From the NCBI GenBank assembly GCA_022340865.1, contig JAJDNC010000143.1, positions 29,497-93,496 of the forward strand: a stretch of DNA of 64,000 bases. The letters run 5' to 3'. The position numbers and the translations under genes are program-made. The notes beneath the pieces were generated by a model. It was not told the DNA's origin, ran no database searches, and was given only the letters and a program-made list of their open reading frames with translations. This document shows positions 7,732 through 17,986 of the stretch, piece after piece. Source of the stretch: Gemmatimonadota bacterium (GTDB lineage: Bacteria > Gemmatimonadota > Gemmatimonadetes > Longimicrobiales > Gaopeijiaceae). Positions within the stretch are counted from its first letter, which is position 1, and each line of letters opens with the position of its first letter.

Positions 7732-9242
7732 GTCGTCAGGCTCTGGGCGGTGAGGGATTCTGGGCGCTGGCCCCGCCGGCAGCGGTCGCACCTGCCACAT
7801 GTCGGCGGTGCGTCCTCTCCGAAATATGCTAGAAGAGCCCTGCGGCGGCAGCCACGCGTAGCCGCGTAGCGGCGTACGGCGCGAAGCCTGGCGAGGGCGG
7901 CTCGCCTCAGACGGTGGGCCCCTGAGAGGTCGGCCCGCGTCCGCACACCCACTCGGAGGCTCTCAGACCCTCCAGGTGGGTCGTCGGTTCCTTCGGCGTC
8001 CTCCAGGCTGCCGGAGAGGACCCGTGCGGCCCCACACCGCACCAGGGCTCCGACGGCGGCCGCCACGTCCTCCCTGGTGGCTTCCTTTCCCAACGCCCGG
8101 ACGAGGGTCTCGGGTTCCAGGGTCGCGATGCCCCCCGACCCGGCGCGGGCCCGGAGCACCTCCAGGACGCGGTGCAGCGTCCGGCGCCGGGGGTGGGCTC
8201 GATCGATGAGCCGGTCGGCGAGGACCCCGTCCCTGGGCCCCGTGAACGCCAGGCAGAGCGCGGGGTCGCCGTCACGGCCGGCGCGACCCGCCTCCTGGTA
8301 GTACCCCTCCAGCGTCCCTGGAAGCTGGAGGTGTGCGACGAGCCGGACGTCGGCCTTGTCGATGCCCATGCCGAAGGCGTTCGTGGCCACCACGACGCGG
8401 GACTTCCCCGCCATGAAGAGCTCCTGCACACGGGTCCGCTCCGGCGCCCCCAATCCCGCGTGGTACGCCTCCACCCGCACCCCCAGACCCGCCAGCAGGT
8501 CCCGCGCGTCCTCCACCGACCTGCGCGTCGGCGCGTACACGATGGCGGTGCCCGGCAGGCGCCGGAGAAGCCGGTACAGCTCCGTCACCCGGGCCCGGGG
8601 CGTGTCACCCTTCGTCACGCACCAGGACAGGTTGGGGCGATCGAAGGACTTGATCACCACCCGGGGATCGCGCAGCCGCAGGCTCGCAGCCACGTCCTCG
8701 CGGACTCGGGGCGTGGCCGTGGCGGTGAGCGCCATCACGGGACAGCGAAGGCGCGTCCTCAGGCGGCCCACGCGGCGGTACGACGGCCGGAAGTCGTGTC
8801 CCCACTGGCTGATGCAGTGTGCCTCGTCCACCGCCAGCAGCGTCACGTCCGCCGCCTCCAGAGCGGTGAGGAAAGGCTCGAGCTCCAGCCGCTCCGGCGC
8901 CACGAAGAGGAGGTCGAGGGTACCGGACCGGGCCGCGGCGAGAACGCTGCGCTTCTCGCGGCCGGGGAGCCCGGCGCTCAGGTGGGCGGCCCGCAGTCCC
9001 GCTCGGCCGGCGCGCGCGACCTGGTCCTCCATGAGCGAGATGAGAGGCGTGACCACCAGGGTGAGCCCCCCGGACACCAGCGCCGGCACCTGGTAGCACA
9101 CGCTCTTGCCTCCGCCGGTGGGGAGGATGCCCAGCGCGTCCTCTCCCGCCAGGACCGCGCGCACGAGCTCCTCCTGCCCGGCCCGGAAGCCGGGGTAACC
9201 GAAATGGCGACGGAGGACCTCGACGGGCTCGGCGGAGGACAC
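7716..9242 (-). CDS. recQ: RecQ-like ATP-dependent DNA helicase, short form
   Basis: A 508-residue superfamily 2 helicase. Walker A TGGGKSVCYQVP, DEAHCISQWGHDFRPSY (the RecQ-specific aromatic-rich loop), and ATNAFGMGIDKADVR...YYQEAGRAGRDG are all present. Four cysteines near the C-terminus (GCRRRALLAYFGE, CGRCDRC) form the RecQ zinc site. The protein then ends after about 20 more residues, so no canonical winged-helix or HRDC domain follows. About 110 residues of winged-helix-like sequence lie between helicase core and zinc site instead. GTG start. It lies between acyl-CoA genes without functional link. Confidence 0.88.
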   Translation of the reverse strand: MSSAEPVEVLRRHFGYPGFRAGQEELVRAVLAGEDALGILPTGGGKSVCYQVPALVSGGLTLVVTPLISLMEDQVARAGRAGLRAAHLSAGLPGREKRSVLAAARSGTLDLLFVAPERLELEPFLTALEAADVTLLAVDEAHCISQWGHDFRPSYRRVGRLRTRLRCPVMALTATATPRVREDVAASLRLRDPRVVIKSFDRPNLSWCVTKGDTPRARVTELYRLLRRLPGTAIVYAPTRRSVEDARDLLAGLGVRVEAYHAGLGAPERTRVQELFMAGKSRVVVATNAFGMGIDKADVRLVAHLQLPGTLEGYYQEAGRAGRDGDPALCLAFTGPRDGVLADRLIDRAHPRRRTLHRVLEVLRARAGSGGIATLEPETLVRALGKEATREDVAAAVGALVRCGAARVLSGSLEDAEGTDDPPGGSESLRVGVRTRADLSGAHRLRRAALARLRAVRRYAATRGCRRRALLAYFGEDAPPTCGRCDRCRRGQRPESLTAQSLTTWTGT

Positions 9243-9268
9243 GGACCACGATGCCGCGGTCTCCGGGT

Positions 9269-9286
9269 CGCGGGAATGGTCCCGCG
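9269..9286 (-). terminator. Terminator-like hairpin before recQ
   Basis: CGCGGGA-ATGG-TCCCGCG, a perfect 7-bp stem, lies 8 bases after the stop of the 94-residue protein gene and 26 bases before recQ. It may end the acyl-CoA operon. No T-run follows. Confidence 0.4.
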
Positions 9287-9293
9287 GGACGCG

Positions 9294-9578
9294 TCAGAGC
9301 CCTGTGTCGCGGGTACCCCACCCTCGCCCGTCGTCGTCGCTCTCGTGCTCCTCCTCGTCCGCGTCCTCGTCTTCGTCCGGGGACGCGGGGGCCTCACCGT
9401 CGGGAAGAGCCCGCAGCACCACACCCACCGCCAGGACCACCAGGGCCGCGCCGATGACCCGCCGATCGTCGAGGAAGATGCCGACCATGGCCAGGGTCGC
9501 TCCCGCCAGGAAGATGCGGATCTTCCACTCGAACCAGCGTCCGGCTCGCGCGGTGCGGCTGGGACGGAAGAGGCCCAT
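9294..9578 (-). CDS. Small membrane protein with acidic tail, unknown function
   Basis: 94 residues. A basic start (MGLFRPSRTARAGRW) is followed by two hydrophobic helices (about 22-37 and 42-58). The C-terminal third is strongly acidic (DEDEDADEEEHESDDD). I do not recognise a family. The gene starts 7 bases after the LiuC-like hydratase stop, so it is in the same transcript and is the last gene before a hairpin. It could be a membrane anchor or simply a passenger. Codon use and GC are like its neighbours. The coding assignment is supported by spacing and the basic-helix-helix-acidic layout. Confidence 0.6.
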   Translation of the reverse strand: MGLFRPSRTARAGRWFEWKIRIFLAGATLAMVGIFLDDRRVIGAALVVLAVGVVLRALPDGEAPASPDEDEDADEEEHESDDDGRGWGTRDTGL

Positions 9579-9585
9579 GGTACGC

Positions 9586-10371
9586 CTACTCGCCGCCGGC
9601 CCGGGCCCGATGCCCCTCGAGGAAGCGTCGCACTCCCTCGCGGCACGCCTCGGTCATGCGGGCCTCGACGTTCACCTCGGCTCCCCGCTCGATGCCCTCA
9701 CCGAAGCTCAGGTCTCCCAGCTCGTACAGCAGACCCTTCGTCAGCGTCAGGGCCGTGGGGGGGCGGGTCGCCAGGTCGCGCAGGTAGCCGTCCACGTCCG
9801 ACGCGAACGTGGCGTCCGGAAAGACCTGGTTCACGATCCCCAGACGCCGGGCCTCTTCGGCGGAGATCCGATGTCCGCGCGTGACGAGCTCGAAGGCCCG
9901 GCCCTCCGTCACCTTCCTCCGGAGGATGGCCATGACCATGGCGGGCACGAAGCCCAGGTGGACCTCAGGGTACCCCAGCTCCGATGCTTCGTGGGCCAGG
10001 ACCAGATCGCAGGCCGTGGCCAGGCCGCAGCCCCCGGCGAGGGCCCGCCCGTGGATCACCGCCACCACCGGCTTGGGAAACGTACGCAGCCTGGAGAACA
10101 GGGCCCCCAGGGAGCGCGCGTCCTCCAGGTTCTCCTCGGGGCTCATGGCGGAGATGCGCTCCAGCTCGGCGAGGTCGCCGCCGGCGCAGAAGTCCTTCCC
10201 CGCCCCGCGGACGGCCACGACCCTCACCGTGTCGTCGGCCTCGGTGTCGCCCAGGGCGTCCTTGAGCGCGGCCACCAGATCCGCATTCAGGGCGTTGCGC
10301 TTCTCGGGACGGTTCAGCGTGAGTGTCGTCACGCCATCCCCGGTGTGACGCAGCAGGATCTCCTCGCTCAT
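9586..10371 (-). CDS. Enoyl-CoA hydratase, methylglutaconyl-CoA hydratase-like (LiuC/AtuE type)
   Basis: A 261-residue crotonase. In the first active-site motif, AGGCGLATACD, a Gly stands where classical hydratases have Glu. The second Glu is kept in YPEVHLGFVPA. The GGxGLxxxCD...EVxLGxxPA pattern is what I associate with LiuC/AtuE-type (methyl- or isohexenyl-) glutaconyl-CoA hydratases. These act just after a biotin-dependent carboxylase in leucine or acyclic-terpene degradation, which fits the carboxyltransferase and AtuA genes upstream. The start overlaps the AtuA-C stop as ATGA. The track's start at 10599 is inside that gene and is rejected. Confidence 0.85.
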   Translation of the reverse strand: MSEEILLRHTGDGVTTLTLNRPEKRNALNADLVAALKDALGDTEADDTVRVVAVRGAGKDFCAGGDLAELERISAMSPEENLEDARSLGALFSRLRTFPKPVVAVIHGRALAGGCGLATACDLVLAHEASELGYPEVHLGFVPAMVMAILRRKVTEGRAFELVTRGHRISAEEARRLGIVNQVFPDATFASDVDGYLRDLATRPPTALTLTKGLLYELGDLSFGEGIERGAEVNVEARMTEACREGVRRFLEGHRARAGGE

Positions 10372-10751
10372 GATTCCTCCGGCGTCCAGCCCTCCGGCAC
10401 CCTGCCCCACCCCGCCGTGCGCGCGGCGACGTCGTCGGGCACCTCGATCTCCATACGCAGCAGCGCGGCGCTGAGCACCTTGCCCTGCGCGTCGGTGCGC
10501 AGCGACACGGTACCGCCTCCGTCCAGCGCGCCGCGGAGAACGAAGTTGAGGGCGCACAGGTTCGGCAGCTCGTAACGCGTCACCGGGCCCGTGACCCACG
10601 TGCCGAAGTGCTCCTTCACACGCTCGGCGCTCACCTGCTCCACCAGAAGAGGATACAGCGTCTCGTCGTACGCCACGACCCCGATGTTCGCCGAGTCTCC
10701 CTTGTCCCCGGAGCGGGCGTGCGCCAGCTGCACCAACCGCACGCGCGTCAT
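10368..10751 (-). CDS. AtuA C-terminal-like domain protein (stand-alone)
   Basis: 127 residues starting MTRVRLVQLAHARSGDKGDSANIGV. The HxRSGDKGDxxNIGV motif is the hallmark of the small alpha/beta domain normally fused to the C-terminus of AtuA (about 590 residues in Pseudomonas). Here it is a separate gene with ATGA overlaps on both sides: to the AtuA core upstream and to the LiuC-like hydratase downstream. It probably forms a complex with the AtuA core. The molecular role of AtuA is not known, though atu genes are needed for acyclic terpene use in Pseudomonas. The longer track ORF start is rejected. Confidence 0.85.
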   Translation of the reverse strand: MTRVRLVQLAHARSGDKGDSANIGVVAYDETLYPLLVEQVSAERVKEHFGTWVTGPVTRYELPNLCALNFVLRGALDGGGTVSLRTDAQGKVLSAALLRMEIEVPDDVAARTAGWGRVPEGWTPEES

Positions 10752-12127
10752 ACCAGCCTCACCTCCACGCGGACGTGGGGGTCCACCGCCTTCTTGGGGA
10801 TGAGCGCCGGCCAGTACGCCATGATCTCCTGCACGCGGGCCCGGCCTCCCGCGTACCCGGTGACCGACGGCGGTCCCGTGAGGACCAGCGGAGCCATCTC
10901 CCGGGAGAAGCGCTCCACCGACGCCCGGTGGGTGGAGCGGACCGCCACCCGGAGCTGCACCTCCGGGGCATCCGTCGGCGGGTCGCCGGCGAGGGGGCCG
11001 TGGCCGGCGTTCCACCCCACCAGCTCGGTGTGCACGGCATCCAACCGCAGGCCCAGGCGATCGAATCGCCGCCGGAGCACCACGTCCGCCGCCCTGGCCT
11101 TCTGGAGAGCGTCGGGCCAGGTGTAGAGCAGCGTGCCCGCGGCCGTCCAGCCGGCGGCGTAGGCCACCGACACCTTGTAGGAGTCCGTGGGCGGGGCTCC
11201 GCGGATGCCCTCCAGGCGGACGCGGTCCCCGCCCTGGTCGGTGAGGCGGATGGTGGTGAAGTCGGCCACCACGTCCGGGGTGATCACCCGTCGGGGATCT
11301 CCGATCTCGTACACGATCTGCTCACTCACCGAGGCGCGATCCACCCGCCCCCCGGAGCCCGGGTGCTTGGTCACGGTGAACGCGCCGGACGGCTCCACCT
11401 CCACCACCGGGAAGCCGGCGATGTCCAGGCGGGGGATGCTCCACCACTCCGCCATGCAGTTGCCCCCGGTGGACTGGGCACCGCACTCCACCACGTGACC
11501 GGCCAGGACGGCCGCCGCCATGCGGTCGTGGTCGTCCATGGCCCAGTCGTGCTCGTGGATGAGGGGCGCCGCCGCCAGCGCCGGATCCGCGACCCTCCCC
11601 GTCACCACCACGTCGGCGCCCTGGCGGAGGGCCTCCACCACCGGACCGGCCCCCAGATAGGCGTTGGCGCTGCGCACGCGATCCACGATGGACGACAGGG
11701 GAGCGCCGGTCTCCAGGTGCGCCATGTCGTGGCCGGCATCCAGAAGCTCCTCCAGGTGCGGGATCAGGTCGTCGCCCCTCACCAGCCCGATGCGGGCCTT
11801 GCCGGCGACGCCCACCTCCCGTCCCACGTCCTCCAGGGCGTCGGCGCAGCCCCGGGGGTTGATCCCGCCCGCGTTGGCGATCACGCGGACGGAGCGCTCC
11901 ACGCACGTCGGCCAGATGCGCTCCATGAGCGTGACGAAGTCGCGCGCATATCCAGCGGACGGATCCCTGTTGCGCAGCTTGCGCAGGATGGACATGGTGA
12001 CTTCGGCCAGATAGTCCAGCATCAGGTAGTCCAGGGGACCGCCCTCCACCATGCGCACCGGGGCATCCAGGTCGTCGCCCCAAAAGCCCTGGCCGCCACC
12101 CAGGCGCACGACGTCCCGCTCAGCCAT
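10748..12127 (-). CDS. AtuA family protein core (DUF1446)
   Basis: 459 residues corresponding to the N-terminal DUF1446 part of AtuA. Features include RLGGGQGFWGDDLDAP near the start and VIANAGGINPRGCADAL, GGNCMAEWWSIP and VVVTGRVADPALA in the middle. AtuA-family genes sit beside acyl-CoA carboxylases and crotonases in acyclic-terpene and related catabolic clusters; the reaction is undetermined. The C-terminal domain is split off as the next gene. It lies 21 bases after the carboxyltransferase stop. Together this suggests a branched-chain or terpenoid acyl-CoA route, but the substrate cannot be read from sequence. Confidence 0.88.
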   Translation of the reverse strand: MAERDVVRLGGGQGFWGDDLDAPVRMVEGGPLDYLMLDYLAEVTMSILRKLRNRDPSAGYARDFVTLMERIWPTCVERSVRVIANAGGINPRGCADALEDVGREVGVAGKARIGLVRGDDLIPHLEELLDAGHDMAHLETGAPLSSIVDRVRSANAYLGAGPVVEALRQGADVVVTGRVADPALAAAPLIHEHDWAMDDHDRMAAAVLAGHVVECGAQSTGGNCMAEWWSIPRLDIAGFPVVEVEPSGAFTVTKHPGSGGRVDRASVSEQIVYEIGDPRRVITPDVVADFTTIRLTDQGGDRVRLEGIRGAPPTDSYKVSVAYAAGWTAAGTLLYTWPDALQKARAADVVLRRRFDRLGLRLDAVHTELVGWNAGHGPLAGDPPTDAPEVQLRVAVRSTHRASVERFSREMAPLVLTGPPSVTGYAGGRARVQEIMAYWPALIPKKAVDPHVRVEVRLV

Positions 12128-12148
12128 TCCGGCGCCCCGGCCGTCGCC

Positions 12149-13816
12149 TCACCACGTGCCTTCGGGCAGATGGAACGCCCCTACGTGCGGGCCCGGATTG
12201 TGTCGGGCGGCGCGCAGCAGCAGGCCGAGAGCGGGACGTACCTCCTCGGGGAGGACGACCTCGTCGACGAAGCCCCGGGCTCCCGCGAAGCGCGCGTCGA
12301 GCTGCCGGTCGTACTCCGCCCGCACCTCGTCCATGCGCGTGCTCAGGTCCTCGTCGGGCACCTTCCCCTCCGCCCGCAGGCGGTCGAGCTGGGCGCTGAA
12401 CAGGGCCATCACCGCGCTCTCTCCCTCCATCACCCCCATCCGCCCCGTGGGCAGCGACAGGATGAAGTCGGGGTCGAAACCCTGGCCCGCCATGGCGTAG
12501 TAGCCCGCGCCCGACGCGTGGTTCAGCGTGAGCACCAGCTTGGGGACGGTGGCCGTGGCCATGGCCTCCACGAACTCGGCGCCGGCGCGGATGATGGCGG
12601 AGTGCTCCGCCTCGGGTCCCACCATGAACCCGGACACGTCCTGCACGAAGAGCAGCGGCGTCCGATGGCGATTCATGGTCTCGATGAAGTACGCCACCTT
12701 GCGCGCGCTCTCGGAGTACACGATGCCGCCGAAGCGCGGGGGCCCGCCTCCGGGGTTCTTGATGAGCCCCCGCGCATTGGCGATGACGCCCACGCCGATC
12801 CCCTCCACGTAGCCCGTCCCACAGATCATCTCCCGGGCATGCTCCGGCTGGAACTCGTCGAGGCCTTCGCCGTCGAGGATCGCCTCCAGTACCGCGTGGG
12901 AGTCGTACGGCTGCCTGTGATCGTCGGGCATCAGGTCGTACAGCTCGAAGGCGCTGCGCCTGGGCGGCGTCACCTCCTTCCCGTCCCCGCGCTCCCGGGG
13001 CGGGGGTAGCTCGGCCATGAGCTGCCGAAGTCGCACCAGGCACGCTTCGTCGTCCTCTACCAGATAGTGGGCGACCCCGCTCACCTCGGTATGCACGCGG
13101 GCACCCCCCAGCTCCTCGGCCTCCACGCTCTGTCCGGTGGCGCCCTTCACCAGGTTGGGACCGCCCAGGCCCATGAACGACGTGCCTTCCACCATGAGGA
13201 TCACGTCGGAGAGCGCGGGCAGGTAGGCGCCGCCGGCGATGCAGGGGCCCATCACCGCGGCGAGCTGGGGAATGCGCAGGTAACGCCGCATCACCGAGTT
13301 GTAGTAGAAGAGCCGAGCCGCGCCGTACTGGCCGGGAAACACACCTCCCTGGTAGGGAAGGTTCACTCCCGCCGAGTCCACCAGGTAGACGATGGGGATC
13401 CGGCAGCGCATGGCGATCTCCTGGGCCCGGAGCATCTTCTTGATGGTCTCCGGCCACCAGGAGCCCGCCTTCACGGTGGCATCGTTGGCCACCACCACCG
13501 CCTCGCGGCCCTCGATGACCCCGACGCCCGTCACCACGCCGGCTCCGGGCGCCTCGCCGCCGTACAGGTCGTGGGCCACCAGCAGGCCGACCTCCACCCA
13601 AGGCGCACCCTCGTCGACGAGGCGTTCCACGCGCTCCCTGGCGGTGAGCTTCCCCTGTCCGTGCTGGCGCTCGATGCGCTCCTTCCCGCCACCTGCGCGC
13701 AGGCGGTCCCGGAGCTCGACGAGCTCCCCGGAAAGCTCGGCCAGACGGCCGCGGAGCGTAGTCACGTAGGGCGCCGAGGCGGCCTCAGACGGGCTCGTGC
13801 TGAGCGAACCAGTCAC
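12149..13816 (-). CDS. Acyl-CoA carboxylase, carboxyltransferase (beta) subunit
   Basis: 555 residues, the typical length of MCC/PCC-type beta subunits (crotonase-fold carboxyltransferase pair). [27 protein letters not shown] and [15 protein letters not shown] resemble methylcrotonyl/geranyl-CoA carboxylase beta subunits (LiuB/AtuC) more than propionyl-CoA ones. [15 protein letters not shown] replaces the VFPDRDHFGRIF stretch of LiuB, so the substrate may differ. It needs a biotin carboxylase/BCCP alpha subunit, and none is in this window. GTG start inside the B12-binding gene (32-base overlap); a second GTG at 13765 is also possible. Confidence 0.9.
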   Translation of the reverse strand: MTGSLSTSPSEAASAPYVTTLRGRLAELSGELVELRDRLRAGGGKERIERQHGQGKLTARERVERLVDEGAPWVEVGLLVAHDLYGGEAPGAGVVTGVGVIEGREAVVVANDATVKAGSWWPETIKKMLRAQEIAMRCRIPIVYLVDSAGVNLPYQGGVFPGQYGAARLFYYNSVMRRYLRIPQLAAVMGPCIAGGAYLPALSDVILMVEGTSFMGLGGPNLVKGATGQSVEAEELGGARVHTEVSGVAHYLVEDDEACLVRLRQLMAELPPPRERGDGKEVTPPRRSAFELYDLMPDDHRQPYDSHAVLEAILDGEGLDEFQPEHAREMICGTGYVEGIGVGVIANARGLIKNPGGGPPRFGGIVYSESARKVAYFIETMNRHRTPLLFVQDVSGFMVGPEAEHSAIIRAGAEFVEAMATATVPKLVLTLNHASGAGYYAMAGQGFDPDFILSLPTGRMGVMEGESAVMALFSAQLDRLRAEGKVPDEDLSTRMDEVRAEYDRQLDARFAGARGFVDEVVLPEEVRPALGLLLRAARHNPGPHVGAFHLPEGTW

Positions 13817-14198
13817 GGACGTAGGCGATGGCGTCCTCCGTGGACGTGCCGGGTCCGAAGAGCCGTCCGATCCCCTGGCCCTCCAGGACGGCGGCGTCCT
13901 CCTCGGGGATGATCCCCCCCCCGGTGAGGAGCACGTGGTCGGCGCCCGCCTCGTCGAGAAGGGCCTTCACCCTGGGAAAGAGCGTCATGTGCGCACCGGA
14001 GAGGATCGACATGGCCACCACGTCCACGTCCTCCTGCACCGCCGCATTGACGATCATCTCCGGCGTCTGGTGGAGGCCGGTGTAGATGACCTCGAAGCCG
14101 GCATCGCGGAACGCGGCGGCAATGACCTTCGCGCCCCGGTCGTGTCCGTCCAGGCCGGGCTTGGCGACCAGCACGCGTATCTTTCGGTTCTCGGACAT
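13785..14198 (-). CDS. Coenzyme B12-binding small subunit of acyl-CoA mutase
   Basis: 137 residues with the base-off/His-on motif [10 protein letters not shown] (Asp17-x-His19-x-x-Gly22), the later SILSGAHM, and GGGIIPEED. This is the stand-alone cobalamin-binding subunit, the size of IcmB (about 136 residues) and of the C-terminal domain of methylmalonyl-CoA mutase. It must pair with the large subunit encoded two genes upstream. The HAD gene separates the two subunits. It ends inside the carboxyltransferase gene start. See the mutase large subunit for the likely substrate. Confidence 0.93.
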   Translation of the reverse strand: MSENRKIRVLVAKPGLDGHDRGAKVIAAAFRDAGFEVIYTGLHQTPEMIVNAAVQEDVDVVAMSILSGAHMTLFPRVKALLDEAGADHVLLTGGGIIPEEDAAVLEGQGIGRLFGPGTSTEDAIAYVRDWFAQHEPV

Positions 14199-14234
14199 GC
14201 ATCCGCTCCGTCTCAGTCGAGTGGGCTCGGAAAT

Positions 14235-14933
14235 CTACCCTCGCGATGCCCTCAGTTCGAGCCATGCCCCGAGGTCGGCCAGTCCTTCCACGGTGGGCGC
14301 CCGATCGACGTGGAGGCCGAGGGGATCGAGAAGCACGGCTTCCATCCCCGCTCGGGTGGCCCCGAGGTAGTCGACGGGGTAGAGGTCCCCGACGTACAGG
14401 CACGCTCCCGGATCCAGCTCCATCCGCCGGCACGCTTCGAGGAAGATCCCCGCATCGGGCTTCTCCACGCCCACCAATTCCGAGTCCAGCACGACCTCGA
14501 AGCAGTCGCGGAGCCCCACATCACGGAGCACTCCCTCGACACGGCCGTCGGCGTTGGACACCACGGCCAGACGATACCCGGCGTCCAGGAGACCCTGGAG
14601 CGCCTCGCGGGTCCCGGGCTCGATCCAGGTCCATAGATGGCGCTCGGTGTGCGCTTCCCTGAGTCGGCGCCCCAGGTCGGGGAGGGCCCCCTCGTCGGCT
14701 CCGCCCTCTCGGAGCACACCCTGGAAGTACTCGCCCCACAGCTCGGGCTCGGTGCCCCTGTGCCCCTCGGCGATCCTCTGCTGGAACCGACGCCGTGCGG
14801 CCAGCTCCGCGCGGCGGACCCGTGCCAGGTCTGTGGTCACGCCTCCCTCGGTGAGGATGCCCAGCACCCGGCGGGGATCCACGTAGACGAGGGTGTTTCC
14901 CGCATCGAAGACCACGGCCTGCAACGCACGCAC
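14235..14933 (-). CDS. HAD family hydrolase
   Basis: 232 residues, HAD superfamily subfamily I. Motif I is FDAGNTL (nucleophile Asp8, with Asn where phosphatases often have a second acidic residue two positions later). Motif II is VVSNADG, the lysine is in GVEKPDAGIF, and motif IV is YVGDLYPVDYLGA. A cap domain of alpha helices lies between motifs I and II. It probably dephosphorylates a small metabolite; the substrate is unknown. It sits between the two acyl-CoA mutase subunit genes, so a repair or housekeeping role for that pathway is possible but not shown. GTG start with GGGAGG nine bases before. Confidence 0.85.
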   Translation of the reverse strand: MRALQAVVFDAGNTLVYVDPRRVLGILTEGGVTTDLARVRRAELAARRRFQQRIAEGHRGTEPELWGEYFQGVLREGGADEGALPDLGRRLREAHTERHLWTWIEPGTREALQGLLDAGYRLAVVSNADGRVEGVLRDVGLRDCFEVVLDSELVGVEKPDAGIFLEACRRMELDPGACLYVGDLYPVDYLGATRAGMEAVLLDPLGLHVDRAPTVEGLADLGAWLELRASRG

Positions 14934-15028
14934 GAATCTACGCCTCCCCCACCACGGGCCGGGGCAGGACCGGACACGTCCCCATCGGCCGTCGGGACCG
15001 GCGGGTCGTCATCGGAGGCTCACGCGGC

Positions 15029-15040
15029 GCTTCCGGAAGC
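15029..15040 (-). terminator. Palindromic hairpin after the mutase large-subunit gene
   Basis: GCTTCCGGAAGC is a perfect 12-base palindrome 9 bases after the mutase stop on the minus strand. It may stabilise the 3' end or pause transcription. No T-run. Confidence 0.25.
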
Positions 15041-15049
15041 CGGGGCAGG

Positions 15050-16774
<1,725 letters not shown>

Positions 16775-16886
16775 GCAATGGCTCCTGTCCCACGAATGCG
16801 CCCGCCCGAGGTCTCCCACGTCCACCCCTGCGCACGGGGCGTTGCGCCGGCGGAAAGGGCAGGCCGTTCGCTACCCCTCACGCCGA

Positions 16887-16916
16887 AAGATGTCCCTGGC
16901 GCGGGAAGAGGGTCAA
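16887..16916 (-). promoter_or_regulatory. Possible promoter for the mutase gene
   Basis: On the minus strand TTGACC (overlapping the meaB stop codon) and CATCTT are separated by 18 bases in the 138-base gap before the mutase gene. The -35 is good, the -10 weak. Confidence 0.3.
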
Positions 16917-17986
16917 CGCGCCTCGGGGTCCAGGAGGTCGGCCAGCACCTCCCGCGCCACCGAGTACGGCGTCTCAGCGCCCTGGACGATGGCGTCGAGT
17001 CCATGCTCCAGGCGCCCGCCCGAGGCCGCCGTGTGCCGGGCCAGACGACGGAGCTCCCGGTCCACCACGTTCTGGACGCGGACGCGCGCCCGGGCCCTCC
17101 GGCGGAGGCCCAGCTCCCCGCTCTTCGTCAGCCACTCCCGGTGGCGGTCCACCGCCTCCAGCACCTCCGGGAGACCGTCGCCGCTCTGGGCGACGGTGCG
17201 CAGGACCGGGATCTCCCAACCCTGCGGCTCGGCCCGGGCCGGTCTCTCCTTCACGGCGCGCGCGGACCCGGCGCCCCCCAGCCGGCTCAGGTCCACGCCG
17301 TGGTGGGCGGGAACGTCCCTGAGCGCGCTCCCCGCGCGCAGATGGATGGCCTGGCGGATCTCCTTGACCAGGCGGTCGGCCCCCGGGCGGTCGGCCTTGT
17401 TCACCACGAAGACGTCGGCGATCTCCATGAGCCCGGCCTTCATGGCCTGGATCGCATCTCCCGACTCCGGAACCAGCACCACCACAACGGTGTCCGCGGC
17501 GGCGGTGATCTCCAGCTCCGTCTGGCCCACGCCCACCGACTCGACGAGGACGCGGGCGAAGCCGAAGGCGTCCATGAGGTCCATGACCTCCTTGGTCGTG
17601 GTGGCCAGCCCACCCAGAGAGCCCCGGGTGGCCATGGAGCGGATGAAGATCCCGGCGTCGGTGGTCAGCTCGTTCATCCGGATGCGATCACCCAGGAGCG
17701 CGCCGCCGGAGAAGGGCGACGTCGGATCGACGGCGACGACCCCCACGTCCTCTCCCCGGGCGCGGTAGGCGGTGGCCAGCGTGGCCACGATGCTTGACTT
17801 GCCGGCTCCCGGAGGACCGGTGAAGCCCACCCTCGCCGTGCGTGGGCCCACCTTGAGGACCTCGTGCATGAAGTCCTGGAAGCCCTCGCGCTCGTCCTCG
17901 ACGAGGGAGATGGCCCGTGCCAGGGCCGTCGTCGTTCCGGCGTGGAACCGGTCGAGAAGAGCCTGGAGAGATGCGCTCAGCGCCAT
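16913..17986 (-). CDS. meaB: MeaB-type GTPase chaperone of B12-dependent mutase
   Basis: 357 residues from MALSASLQAL. SIMIBI-class G protein that loads and protects adenosylcobalamin in acyl-CoA mutases. Walker A GFTGPPGAGKSS (residues 54-65), the MeaB-specific DPTSPFSGGALLGDRIRM, VESVGVGQTE, and the base-specificity motif NKAD are visible. It lies directly upstream of the mutase large subunit, as expected. The start overlaps the ABC1 kinase gene by 10 bases; the longer track ORF (to 18103) is inside that gene. Slightly longer than many MeaB proteins through a 20-30-residue insertion around residues 245-275. Confidence 0.93.
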   Translation of the reverse strand: MALSASLQALLDRFHAGTTTALARAISLVEDEREGFQDFMHEVLKVGPRTARVGFTGPPGAGKSSIVATLATAYRARGEDVGVVAVDPTSPFSGGALLGDRIRMNELTTDAGIFIRSMATRGSLGGLATTTKEVMDLMDAFGFARVLVESVGVGQTELEITAAADTVVVVLVPESGDAIQAMKAGLMEIADVFVVNKADRPGADRLVKEIRQAIHLRAGSALRDVPAHHGVDLSRLGGAGSARAVKERPARAEPQGWEIPVLRTVAQSGDGLPEVLEAVDRHREWLTKSGELGLRRRARARVRVQNVVDRELRRLARHTAASGGRLEHGLDAIVQGAETPYSVAREVLADLLDPEAR

